Origin: a virus
IMG/VR virus record: IMGVR_UViG_3300046507_000576
Location: 1-62,280 of that record
DNA length: 62,280 nt
Direction: 5' to 3' (one strand)
The translations under genes and the position numbers were made by a program. Below, piece after piece: positions 7,073 to 14,561 of the stretch (positions are counted from its first letter, which is position 1; each line of letters starts with the position of its first letter). The notes below the pieces were generated by a model, which made no database searches, was not told where the DNA came from, and worked only from the letters and a program-made list of their open reading frames with translations.

Positions 7073-7722
7073 AGCTCGGAAATGGAGGAGAGGCCATGCT
7101 CGGTGCGATCGGCCAGCGCGTGCAGCCTGGGACGGTTGTTGACTTTGAGGGCCTGGTGGACGCAGTGCTCGATCGCTTTCGCGGGCTGAAATTGCCGGAC
7201 CGGGGCCGATACGCTTGCAAGAGCATGGTCGAGGTGGCCCACCAGGTGCCGTCCTATTTCGTCTATGCCTTTGAAAAGGGTACAGACCGCATGGGCATTC
7301 CACCAGCGCTCTATGCCCTGTGTGTCGACGCGGTGTTGCATGGTGACTCCCTGAAGCAGGCCTGTCGCCGGCTGGCAACCCGCCAGCCCGGCCACCCGGA
7401 CTTCAATCGGTACCATGGCAAGATGGCCCCGAGGCTTCACCTGTACAGTCGGAAGCAGCCGGTCAAGGCCGTGGCGGAGCAGACCTACGGGCTGGAGGTT
7501 CGAGATGCCAGTGGCCAGCTGGTCATCAAGATCGGCAACTTCGGCAGCCCGGACTGGAACCCCCTCGTAATGCAGCCCGACCATCCCAATTGCCGGTCAG
7601 TCCTCCAGCCCATTAGCCCCGAGCAGCACTTCTCGGTTGTCGAGGAGCCCGAGGAGCCGAGCTTCCTGGACGCTGAGGGCCCCGAGGATAAGGGTGGCAG
7701 CTTCCTCGACGGCATCCTGTAG
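7069..7722 (+). CDS. Hypothetical protein with acidic SFLD tail
   Basis: 217 aa. The central region (residues ~60-140) is helical with GIPPALYALCVDAVLHGDSLKQACRRL in HTH-like spacing. The last 30 residues are very acidic and contain SFLD twice. The same SFLD/SFLE ending occurs in the ssDNA-binding protein (53860) and in the WY-domain protein at 45555, so it may be a shared protein-docking tail. It ends 29 bases before the large terminase. Confidence 0.5.
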   Translation: MKLGNGGEAMLGAIGQRVQPGTVVDFEGLVDAVLDRFRGLKLPDRGRYACKSMVEVAHQVPSYFVYAFEKGTDRMGIPPALYALCVDAVLHGDSLKQACRRLATRQPGHPDFNRYHGKMAPRLHLYSRKQPVKAVAEQTYGLEVRDASGQLVIKIGNFGSPDWNPLVMQPDHPNCRSVLQPISPEQHFSVVEEPEEPSFLDAEGPEDKGGSFLDGIL

Positions 7723-7751
7723 CACCGACGCCGCGCTACCATTGGCGGATC

Positions 7752-9206
7752 ATGCGAATCCGTCAAACCAACAACTTACCGGCCCTCAAGCCGAAGATCT
7801 GGGCGCCGCAGGCCGGCTCCCAGGTCCTCTTCCTCTCCTGCCCCGTCTTCGAGTGCCTGTACGAGGGCACGCGTGGCCCCGGCAAGACCGACGCGCTCCT
7901 GGCCGACTTCTGCCAGCACGTAGGACGCGGCTACGGCGCCGCCTGGCGCGGCATCCTCTTCCGCGCCACCTACCCCCAGCTCTCCGACGTCGTCGCCAAG
8001 TCCAAGGCCTGGTTCAGGGCCTGGTTCCCGGGGGCCAAGTTCAACGAGTCGGACTACGTGTGGACCTTCCCGGACGGCGAGCAGCTCCTGCTCCGCCACA
8101 TGGCCAAGCCCGCGGACTACGACAACTACCACGGCCACGCGTACCCGTGGATCGGCTGGGAGGAGCTCACCAACTGGGCGACCGGCGACTGCTTCAAGCT
8201 CATGATGTCCTGCTGCCGCTCCACCGTGGCGGGCATGCCGAGGAAGGTGCGTGCCACCACGAACCCCTACGGCAAGGGCCACAACTGGGTCAAGAAGCGC
8301 TACCGCCTCCCGCAGATGCGGGGCAAGGTCATCCGCACCGAGGGCGAGCCGGACCGCATCGCCCTGCACGGGAACCTCGTCGAGAACAGGATCCTCCTGG
8401 ACGCCGACCCCCTATACATCCAGCGCATCAGGGCCGCGGCGGCCAACCCACAGCAGATCGAGGCCTGGCTCAACGGCTCCTGGGACATCACCTCGGGCGG
8501 CATGTTCGACGACCTGTGGGACTCGATGGTGCACGTCGTCCCGCGCTTCCAGGTGCCACGGTCGTGGATCATCGACCGCAGCTTCGACTGGGGCTCGTCG
8601 AAGCCGTTCTCAGTCGGCTGGTGGGCCGAATCGGACGGCACGGACCTGGTGCTGCCGAGCGGCCGGGTCATCAGGACGGTGCCCGGTGACCTGTTCCGCA
8701 TAGCCGAGTGGTACGGCTGCCAGAAGGGCGAGGAGAACAAGGGCCTGCACATGCTTGCGGGCCAGATCGCTGAGGGCATCAAGTTCCGCGAGATCAGCCT
8801 GGGCCTGGCGGGCCGCGTGAAGCCTGGGCCGGCCGACTCGTCCATTTTCGACGAGGAGAACGGCAGCTGCATTGCCCGGGACATGGCGGTAAAGGGCGTC
8901 AAGTGGGAGAGGGCAGACAAGGGGCCTGGCTCCAGGAAGCAGGGGTGGCAGCAGATCAGGAAGCTACTGGCCGGTGCCGCCAACCTGGATGAGGAGGGCA
9001 AGGTGCGCGTGGGCCTGCCGAGGGAGCACCCGGGCATCTTCGTTGTGGGCGAGCTGAACGAGGCCTTCCTGCGAGTGGTGCCTCACATCAACCGCTCCGA
9101 CAAGGACCCAGACGACGTCGACACCGACTCTGAGGACCACGGCGCGGACGAGGCGCGCTACCGGGCCCGCTTTAAGCGGAAGGTCCTGAAGCAGGGCAGC
9201 TTCTAA
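7752..9206 (+). CDS. terL: Terminase large subunit
   Basis: 484 aa, the ATP-driven DNA packaging motor. ATPase domain: Walker A GTRGPGKT at 39-46, Walker B WIGWEE at 133-138, coupling motif ATTNP at 168-172. Nuclease domain starts with DRSFDWGSSKP (D279) and has further acidic clusters (DEENGS; DSEDHGADEARY) typical of the RNase H-like metal site. Length is normal for a TerL. The upstream ribosome site is weak (GGCGG). Works with the portal at 9619 and the presumed TerS at 313. Confidence 0.93.
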   Translation: MRIRQTNNLPALKPKIWAPQAGSQVLFLSCPVFECLYEGTRGPGKTDALLADFCQHVGRGYGAAWRGILFRATYPQLSDVVAKSKAWFRAWFPGAKFNESDYVWTFPDGEQLLLRHMAKPADYDNYHGHAYPWIGWEELTNWATGDCFKLMMSCCRSTVAGMPRKVRATTNPYGKGHNWVKKRYRLPQMRGKVIRTEGEPDRIALHGNLVENRILLDADPLYIQRIRAAAANPQQIEAWLNGSWDITSGGMFDDLWDSMVHVVPRFQVPRSWIIDRSFDWGSSKPFSVGWWAESDGTDLVLPSGRVIRTVPGDLFRIAEWYGCQKGEENKGLHMLAGQIAEGIKFREISLGLAGRVKPGPADSSIFDEENGSCIARDMAVKGVKWERADKGPGSRKQGWQQIRKLLAGAANLDEEGKVRVGLPREHPGIFVVGELNEAFLRVVPHINRSDKDPDDVDTDSEDHGADEARYRARFKRKVLKQGSF

Positions 9207-9509
9207 ACGACGGCGTACGGCCCTCCGGGGCCACGGCATCATCTACCCATGCCTCGAAACACACTACCCCGGGTGTGTTAGACTTGGGTGGGACTAACCG
9301 GCCGAAGGTTATGAATCCCTAGCAGTGGTATCTAGCCGGGCTAGAACACAAGTATAGTCGAAGGCCACATGACTGTATTCGGGAGCGCTCCCGTGTACAT
9401 GACTGGAGAGATGCCCGATCCCTTGGCCTCAGGGAGAAGGACGGAAGGCGGACCCGGTATCGAACTGCTGTGGTAAGCAGGAGCAACGCCCTTAGAAATA
9501 GCCCTTCAG

Positions 9510-9538
9510 AGCCCGCCGCAAGCGGGCTTTGTCGTTTC
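9510..9538 (+). terminator. Intrinsic terminator before the portal gene
   Basis: AGCCCGC pairs with GCGGGCT around CGCAA, followed by TTTGTCGTTTC. It would end transcripts from the terminase operon or release a short RNA from 9207-9530. Confidence 0.65.
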
Positions 9539-9553
9539 TGGACTCGGGGTGAT

Positions 9554-9585
9554 GGCTTACGCCGGTAGGGTCTGCGGTGCAGTAT
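9554..9585 (+). promoter_or_regulatory. Candidate promoter for the head operon
   Basis: GGCTTACGCC, 17 bases, AGTAT: same spacing as the promoters at 17916 and 21724. It lies directly after the terminator and 34 bases before the portal start. Confidence 0.45.
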
Positions 9586-9618
9586 CGGGCGATCAAACCA
9601 ACGCCCAGGGAGAGCCCC

Positions 9619-11097
9619 GTGACCACCAAGAAAGAAGCCGACGTATCAACCCCCTCGACTGCCCACGAGGCGATGGCGCCGTACTGGGCGATGGCCGAGA
9701 CCCTGCTGGGTGGCACGCGTGCCCTCCGCGGCAAGGGCCAGGACTACTTGCCCCAGCACGAGCAGGAGAGCGATAAGAACTACCGTAACCGCCTCGCCCG
9801 TGCGACCCTCCTCAACATGTTCGAGTCCACCCTCGACACCCTGTCTGGCAAGCCCTTTGAGGATGCAATTACCATCAACGAGGACGTGCCCCCAGAGATT
9901 TCTGAGCTGATCCTGCCAGACGTTGACCTGCAGGGCACGGCAATCCAGCCGTTCTGCCAGGAGTGGTTTCGCATGGCCTGGGCCAAGGGCCAGGCGCACG
10001 TCCTGGTGGACCAGGGCGTGGCCGAGAAGAAGTTCGACGGCTCCGGCAGGGAGCGCCCACGTACCCTCGAGGATGACCGCGCAGACGGCCTGCGCCCCTA
10101 CTGGGTCCTCATCCGTCCTGAGAATCTGCTGGCCGCCTTCGAGCGCGTGGAAAACGGGCACCGCTATCTCACCCACGTGCGGATTCTGGAGAAGACCGTC
10201 GAGCAGCAGGGCTTCGAGGAGGTCGAGGTCAACAAGATCCGCGTCCTCGAGCCGGGGATCTGGCAGCTGTGGAAGATGAGCGACGATGGCAAGAAGTGGG
10301 TGATCGAAGACCAGGGGACGACTGGCCTCGGCCGCATCACCCTCACCACCTTCTACGCAGGCAAGCGTGAGGGGCTCATGTTGTGCAAGCCGCCTCTTGA
10401 AGACCTGGCCCACCTGAACATTACCCACTGGCAGTCAAGCGCAGACCAGCGCAATGTTCTCACCGTCGCGCGCTTCCCAATTTTGGCAGGCAAGGGGGTC
10501 GATGCGGACTCCAAGGTTACGATCGGCCCGAACAACTACCTCACCACCACCGAGGGTGGTGAGTGGTACTATGTCGAACACACGGGTGCCGCGATCGAGG
10601 CGGGCCGCAAGGACCTGGAGTCCCTCGAGAACCAGATGGCCTCGTACGGCGCCGAGTTCCTGCGGCAGAAGAGCGGCGACGAGACGGCAACGGCCAGGGC
10701 TCTCGACTCGGCGGAGACCAACTCCTACCTCAACATGACTGCGCAGCGTTTCCAGGACTGCATCGCCCAGGTGCTGCAGGACACTGCCGACTGGATGGCT
10801 CTGGCAGAAGGCGGCACCGTCAAGCTTGCCGACTTTGACGACGAGCCAGCTGGCGCAGATGCCCCGTCCCTGACCGCCCTGAAGGACGCCCGTGCCTCCC
10901 GCGACCTGTCGCGTGAGAATTACCTGATCGAGCTCAAGCGCCGCGGCGTCCTGAACGAGGACTTCGACCCCGAAGACAACCAGGAGCAGCTGGACCAGGA
11001 GGTGCCGTCCGACGGCCTTGGCGGCATGTTTGGCGATGGCAAGACCGACCCCACGGGCAAGGGTGATCCAAAGCAGCCCGCGGGCGGAGCTGAGTAA
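9619..11097 (+). CDS. Portal protein (DUF4055 type)
   Basis: 492 aa from GTG with GGGAGAG upstream. An in-frame ATG at 9577 is possible but lies within the promoter region and has no ribosome site. The N-terminal DYLPQHEQESDKNYRNRLAR and LSGKPF patterns are those of DUF4055 phage proteins, which occupy the portal position next to terL. Portals form a dodecameric ring at the capsid vertex through which DNA is packaged and tail proteins attach. The acidic, Gly-rich tail (last 50 residues) is common. The start of the head gene shares the TAATG junction. Confidence 0.85.
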   Translation: MTTKKEADVSTPSTAHEAMAPYWAMAETLLGGTRALRGKGQDYLPQHEQESDKNYRNRLARATLLNMFESTLDTLSGKPFEDAITINEDVPPEISELILPDVDLQGTAIQPFCQEWFRMAWAKGQAHVLVDQGVAEKKFDGSGRERPRTLEDDRADGLRPYWVLIRPENLLAAFERVENGHRYLTHVRILEKTVEQQGFEEVEVNKIRVLEPGIWQLWKMSDDGKKWVIEDQGTTGLGRITLTTFYAGKREGLMLCKPPLEDLAHLNITHWQSSADQRNVLTVARFPILAGKGVDADSKVTIGPNNYLTTTEGGEWYYVEHTGAAIEAGRKDLESLENQMASYGAEFLRQKSGDETATARALDSAETNSYLNMTAQRFQDCIAQVLQDTADWMALAEGGTVKLADFDDEPAGADAPSLTALKDARASRDLSRENYLIELKRRGVLNEDFDPEDNQEQLDQEVPSDGLGGMFGDGKTDPTGKGDPKQPAGGAE

Positions 11098-12239
11098 TGG
11101 CCACTACCGCAAATGAGGACCTGTACGACGCCACGCTCCGCCACCAGATCAAGCTGCTGCGGTACTCGGCAGGGCAGGCACGTGCGGTCCTGAAGATTCT
11201 CAAGGCGGCCGATGCGGAGCTGGTTGCCAAGCTCCAGACAGAGCTCACCGAGATCTCCGAGACGCGCCTGAAAGCCCTACTGGTAGACATCCGAAAGCAG
11301 CGGACGGTGCTGATGGAGGACCTCAGGACGGAGATCGCCAAGGACGCCGAGACGCTGGCCGATGTCGAGGCCAACTGGGAGCTTGGCGCCATCCAGGCGG
11401 CCTGCCCTGTGGCCCTGAAGCTCAATGCCGTGTCGCTGGCCACGTTGAAGGCCGCAGCAGGGCGGCCCATCAATGGCGTGCCACTCGAGGGCTGGCTCAA
11501 CAACCTGCGCGCGGGGGACATCCACCGGATCGAGCAGCAGGTCAGGCTCGCAGTCACGCAGGGTGAGACCCTGGACCAGCTCGTCGGCCGCATCCGTGGC
11601 ACGAGGGCCAACGCCTACGAGGACGGGGTGCTGTCGGTGACGCGCCGCAACGCCCAAGCCATCGCCCGTACTGCAGTGGCCCACGTGTCCTCCGAGGCGC
11701 GCCAGGAGGTCTGGAAGGCCAACGCAGACATCATCTCCGGCGTGCGCTGGGTAGCGACCCTCGACGGCCGCACTTCCAGCGTGTGCCGGGGGCGCGATGG
11801 CCACATCTACCCCATGGACTCGGGGCCACGTCCGCCGGCCCACGTGAATTGCCGCTCGACCACCACGCCCGTGCTAGACGGCGAGGCAATTGTGGGCAAC
11901 CGTCCGACTGTCCGTGACACCCGTACCCGCGGGAAACGTGAAACAGATTTCCATGCGGAGGCAAAGGCTCAAGCAGGAGATTCCTGGAAGGGCATGAGCA
12001 AAGACGAGCGAAGAGAGGCAATCAGGGCCCAGCGTAACAAGTGGGCAGACGAGAATATCGGGCAGACCGCCTCAAACGTGACCTACGACGAGTGGCTGCG
12101 CCGGCAGCCGAAGGCCTTCCAGGAAGATGTGCTAGGCGTGGGCAAGGCCGAGTTGTTCCGCCAGGGGCTGACCCTCGACAAGTTCATCGACGAACGCGGC
12201 AAGGAGTACACGCTCGAGCAGCTCCGAGAGGCACTATAA
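11097..12239 (+). CDS. Head morphogenesis protein, MuF/SPP1 gp7 type
   Basis: 380 aa. Helical N-terminal half, then the MuF domain (residues ~180-265): RNAQAIARTAV, WVATLDGRTSSVCRGRDG and PRPPAHVNCRS with the conserved HxNCRS motif. MuF proteins bind the portal and are packaged in small numbers in the head. The C-terminal ~110 residues after a basic stretch form a small extra domain ending KFIDERGKEYTLEQL, a pattern often seen at the end of these proteins. Confidence 0.85.
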   Translation: MATTANEDLYDATLRHQIKLLRYSAGQARAVLKILKAADAELVAKLQTELTEISETRLKALLVDIRKQRTVLMEDLRTEIAKDAETLADVEANWELGAIQAACPVALKLNAVSLATLKAAAGRPINGVPLEGWLNNLRAGDIHRIEQQVRLAVTQGETLDQLVGRIRGTRANAYEDGVLSVTRRNAQAIARTAVAHVSSEARQEVWKANADIISGVRWVATLDGRTSSVCRGRDGHIYPMDSGPRPPAHVNCRSTTTPVLDGEAIVGNRPTVRDTRTRGKRETDFHAEAKAQAGDSWKGMSKDERREAIRAQRNKWADENIGQTASNVTYDEWLRRQPKAFQEDVLGVGKAELFRQGLTLDKFIDERGKEYTLEQLREAL

Positions 12240-12345
12240 ACACTGGCTCAATCCGCAATGGACCTGCGTTATCTTGCAGGTCTACCTACAACCCCGGGCG
12301 CGAAGCCCGACACAACCCGCGTGACGCGGAGAAGGAGAAGTTCCC

Positions 12346-13125
12346 ATGGATTTCGTATTTGGCGAGAACACCACTGTCGCAGACATCAACAAGGTGCCGG
12401 AGCAGTTCCGCGGGCTGTACGCCCAGGGCGAGAGCGGCTACGCACTGAAGGATGACTACAAGGGTGTGGTGGGCGCGGTCGACGGCCTGAACAAGTCGCT
12501 CAAGGCCTCCCGCCGCGAGGCTGACGAGGCCCGCAAGAGCCGCATCGACCCAACGCAGTACGCCGCCGTCGGCCAGCTGCTCGGCCTCGAGGGCGACGAC
12601 GCCGCGAGCGCCGACGCGATCCGCACGGCCGTCGAGAAGACCATCAGCGAGTCCAAGGACGGCAAGGTCAACTGGGACAAGATGAAGCAGAGCCTCGAGC
12701 AGGGCTATAAGAAGCAGATCGAGGGCAAGGACAGCGAGCTGCAGACGATGAACAAGACCCTGCAGAAGTACCTGGTGAGCAACGCGGCCGTCTCGGCCAT
12801 CGCCGCCAACAAGGGCGTGCCGGAGTTGCTGCTCCCGCACATCACCTCGCAGACCAAGGTCGTCAAGGAGGGCGACGAGTACGTGGTGCGCGTCGTGGAC
12901 GCCGCCGGTGACCCGCGCGGCAACGCCTCGGGTGGATTCATGACGGTCGAAGACCTCGTGAAGGAGATGAAGTCGAGCGCCGTCTTCGGCCGGGCGTTCG
13001 AGAGCGAGAGCAAGAGTGGCACGGGCATGCAGCCGGGCGCCGGCAAGCAGCACGTCCCGCCGCGTCAGGGCGAGCTGAGCGCCAACGAGAAGATCGCCCG
13101 CGGCCTCGCAAGTCGCAACCGCTAA
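12346..13125 (+). CDS. Capsid scaffolding protein
   Basis: 259 aa, highly charged and mostly helical, with coiled-coil regions (residues ~45-65 and 105-145) and a basic C-terminus (ANEKIARGLASRNR) that would bind the coat protein. Position between MuF and major capsid is the classic scaffold slot. AAGGAG precedes the ATG. The region upstream (12240-12345) has a GACCTGC/GCAGGTC hairpin and a possible promoter. Confidence 0.75.
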   Translation: MDFVFGENTTVADINKVPEQFRGLYAQGESGYALKDDYKGVVGAVDGLNKSLKASRREADEARKSRIDPTQYAAVGQLLGLEGDDAASADAIRTAVEKTISESKDGKVNWDKMKQSLEQGYKKQIEGKDSELQTMNKTLQKYLVSNAAVSAIAANKGVPELLLPHITSQTKVVKEGDEYVVRVVDAAGDPRGNASGGFMTVEDLVKEMKSSAVFGRAFESESKSGTGMQPGAGKQHVPPRQGELSANEKIARGLASRNR

Positions 13126-13146
13126 GCATCTTCCCGCAGTAGAGCA

Positions 13147-13166
13147 AGGGGCCCTTCGGGGCCCCT
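13147..13166. terminator. Bidirectional terminator hairpin
   Basis: AGGGGCCC pairs with GGGCCCCT around TTCG. It sits between the convergent scaffold gene and the minus-strand NADAR gene and could stop both. Confidence 0.65.
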
Positions 13167-13172
13167 CGTCAT

Positions 13173-13682
13173 TTACAGCCCGGACAGGGCAGTGTCGCGC
13201 GAGGCGATCAGGGCCTTGCGCACGTCCATGAGGCACTCGCCGAGCCAGTTCGGCCCACGCCAGTTGGCGCGATCCTCGATACCCTCCTCACCCTCAACCA
13301 TACCGATACCCCAGATGACGTCGGTCGGGCTTGCCTCGACAAGCTCCTTGCCCTCGGTCTCCATCAGGCCTCGGTAGAGGTGTGGGGAGCTCGTGAACTT
13401 GGCCATCGAGGCCATCCGCACGATGTCGCGGGCCACGGCCTCCCACACAGCCTTATCAAAGCCCTTGACGCGCTTCCCGATGGCCTTCTGCTTGCTCGGG
13501 TCGTTCGTGGACATGACTGCCGCGAGGGCCGGGCCATCGCAAAAGAGGCGGGCCTTCTGGGCCATCATGTACTGCTCAGCGCAGTTGTACCTGACACCGT
13601 CCACGGTGAACGAGCAGGCGTACCACTGCGAGAAGATTCCGCCGTAGAAAAAGACGAACGGGGATTGCTGAGGCTTCTTCAT
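13173..13682 (-). CDS. NADAR-family (YbiA/DUF1768) protein
   Basis: 169 aa. FYGGIFSQWY near the N-terminus, CAEQYMMAQKA, the SKQKAIGKRVKGFD region and WGIGM...NWRGPNWLGE.LM near the C-terminus are the NADAR/YbiA signature blocks. NADAR proteins act on NAD- or ADP-ribose-linked molecules; some members remove ADP-ribose from DNA guanine. A role against host NAD-based or ADP-ribosylating defence is inference. Start chosen at AAGGAGAAACAC-ATG, not 11 codons earlier. It lies on the opposite strand inside the head operon, behind its own promoter. Confidence 0.85.
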   Translation of the reverse strand: MKKPQQSPFVFFYGGIFSQWYACSFTVDGVRYNCAEQYMMAQKARLFCDGPALAAVMSTNDPSKQKAIGKRVKGFDKAVWEAVARDIVRMASMAKFTSSPHLYRGLMETEGKELVEASPTDVIWGIGMVEGEEGIEDRANWRGPNWLGECLMDVRKALIASRDTALSGL

Positions 13683-13715
13683 GTGTTTCTCCTTTATGGG
13701 GGCCCGTAAGGCCAT

Positions 13716-13792
13716 GCTCCAGTTGTTTGGTTTATGAGTTCATTATGCTGGGTATTTCTCCTCAAGGGAGCCCCAGTTCCTCTATTTTTCTC
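13716..13792 (-). repeat. 77-bp promoter/leader repeat, copy 1
   Basis: Matches 14006-14082 with only four differences. Contains the minus-strand promoter at 13741-13775 and the untranslated leader. The two copies drive the two genes of the insert. Confidence 0.85.
13741..13775 (-). promoter_or_regulatory. Minus-strand box promoter (NADAR gene)
   Basis: CATTAT on the plus strand (ATAATG on the minus strand) and GGGAGCCCC, separated by exactly 19 bases. Same layout as 14031, 40056, 40476, 53575 and 53745. Confidence 0.7.
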
Positions 13793-14000
13793 ACTTGCGA
13801 ATAATGTTAATCTCAACTTCGTCGGAGTTGCTGAACTCGTCAAAGGTGCGGAGCAGCCGAGCAGCGGTCCTGATCGGGCCGTTTGCCGCCCACCAAGCAT
13901 TGGCTTGAGCCCGTACAGGGGTCGTGATCTTACCAGCCTGAGCGCCCAGGGAGTAGCTGGTTTTCTCGGTGCGGAGGTTAGTGATCTCGATGATGTACAT
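13791..14000 (-). CDS. 69-aa hypothetical protein beside NADAR
   Basis: Starts MYIIEITNLRTEKTSYSLG; TGGAGC precedes the ATG at 14000, so an earlier in-frame ATG is less likely. Strand-rich start, then a helix RAQANAWWAANGPIRTAARLL and an acidic end. Unrecognised. It has its own copy of the promoter repeat used by the NADAR gene, which suggests a functional pair. Confidence 0.6.
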   Translation of the reverse strand: MYIIEITNLRTEKTSYSLGAQAGKITTPVRAQANAWWAANGPIRTAARLLRTFDEFSNSDEVEINIIRK

Positions 14001-14005
14001 GCTGT

Positions 14006-14082
14006 GCTCCAGTTGTTTGGTTGATGAGTTCATTATGCTGGGTATTTCTCTTCAAGGGAGCCCCAGTTCTTTTATTTTTCTC
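14006..14082 (-). repeat. 77-bp promoter/leader repeat, copy 2
   Basis: Second copy of the repeat at 13716-13792, upstream of the 69-aa gene. The repeat probably arose when one gene with its leader was copied or inserted by recombination. Confidence 0.85.
14031..14065 (-). promoter_or_regulatory. Minus-strand box promoter (69-aa gene)
   Basis: Plus-strand CATTAT, 19 bases, GGGAGCCCC. Identical in both elements to the copy at 13741. Confidence 0.7.
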
Positions 14083-14190
14083 TATTTCTTTATATTCTTT
14101 TATTTATCTAGAGAGATATAAAGAGAATATAAAGGAATAAGGAATCTAAGTAGTTGATTCTAAAGGCAATCTAGAGGTATAGGGCAACTA
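14066..14190. other. AT-rich inverted-repeat region
   Basis: An island of A/T in a GC-rich genome. CTTTATATTC at 14088-14097 is repeated in inverted form as GAATATAAAG at 14125-14134, with further pairing in the 27-base centre around TCTAGA. The same words occur in the AT-rich region at 62019-62100. Candidate replication origin or regulatory divide between the minus-strand insert and the capsid genes. Confidence 0.55.
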
Positions 14191-14561
14191 GGGCAGTTTG
14201 TCGTCGGGTCGTGGTAGCTGTGTCGACCGCGCCCTGGCCGAGCATGGAGGGGGCCGGCCGACGCATCCCGAATGGCTTCCTGGGCGAACGACGTGCCCAA
14301 GGCTCAGTCAGGCCCGAAAGTCCCGAAAGCCAGTCGCACCTAGGCTTCAACTGTCTGGGCCGAGCTTTTTGGATCTTAAGACTTGTGCTCCGTGCTGGTC
14401 CACGGGGTTACAAGCGCATCTCGCCCGGGTAAACTCTGTCCTGAGCACGCGAGCAGACCTCGCATGTCCCCTGCGGTAGGCGTGACGCTGAAGCAGGGCG
14501 ACCGGTCGGGCGATCCGGCACCCTGAGAGCACACATTTAATAACCACAGAGGATAGAACAC
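14191..14561 (+). other. Long capsid-gene leader, no gene recognised
   Basis: 371 bases, GC-rich, with open frames on both strands but none with a plausible ribosome site or protein-like composition. It should hold the promoter of the major capsid gene; CTTTTTGGATCTTAAGACTT and a TAAACT at ~14429 are weak candidates. Confidence 0.4.

Larger units (their letters stand above)
9207..9618 (+). ncRNA. Candidate structured non-coding region between terL and portal
   Basis: No coding frame makes sense here, but hairpins follow one another: 9219-9232, 9258-9279 (AACACAC/GTGTGTT), 9290-9319 (GGGA-TAACC/GGTTA-TCCC), 9331-9345 (TCTAG/CTAGA), the 14-bp palindrome CGGGAGCGCTCCCG at 9380-9393 framed by two ACATGACTG repeats (9367-9375, 9397-9405), 9419-9435 (TCCCT/AGGGA), and 9445-9493 enclosing CTGCT/AGCAG. 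It closes with an intrinsic terminator at 9510-9530. The pattern suggests a structured RNA or a packaging site; which one cannot be settled by eye. Confidence 0.5.

Noticed and set aside
9290-9360. GACTA ... AAGTATAGTC resembling the P7 pairing of a group I intron
   Set aside because: The 5' partner is better used in a strong local hairpin (9290-9319), no P4-P6 or P3 core could be traced, and there are no split exons on either side.
14198-14547. Short frames on both strands in the capsid leader
   Set aside because: No ribosome sites, no protein-like composition, and frames overlap on opposite strands.
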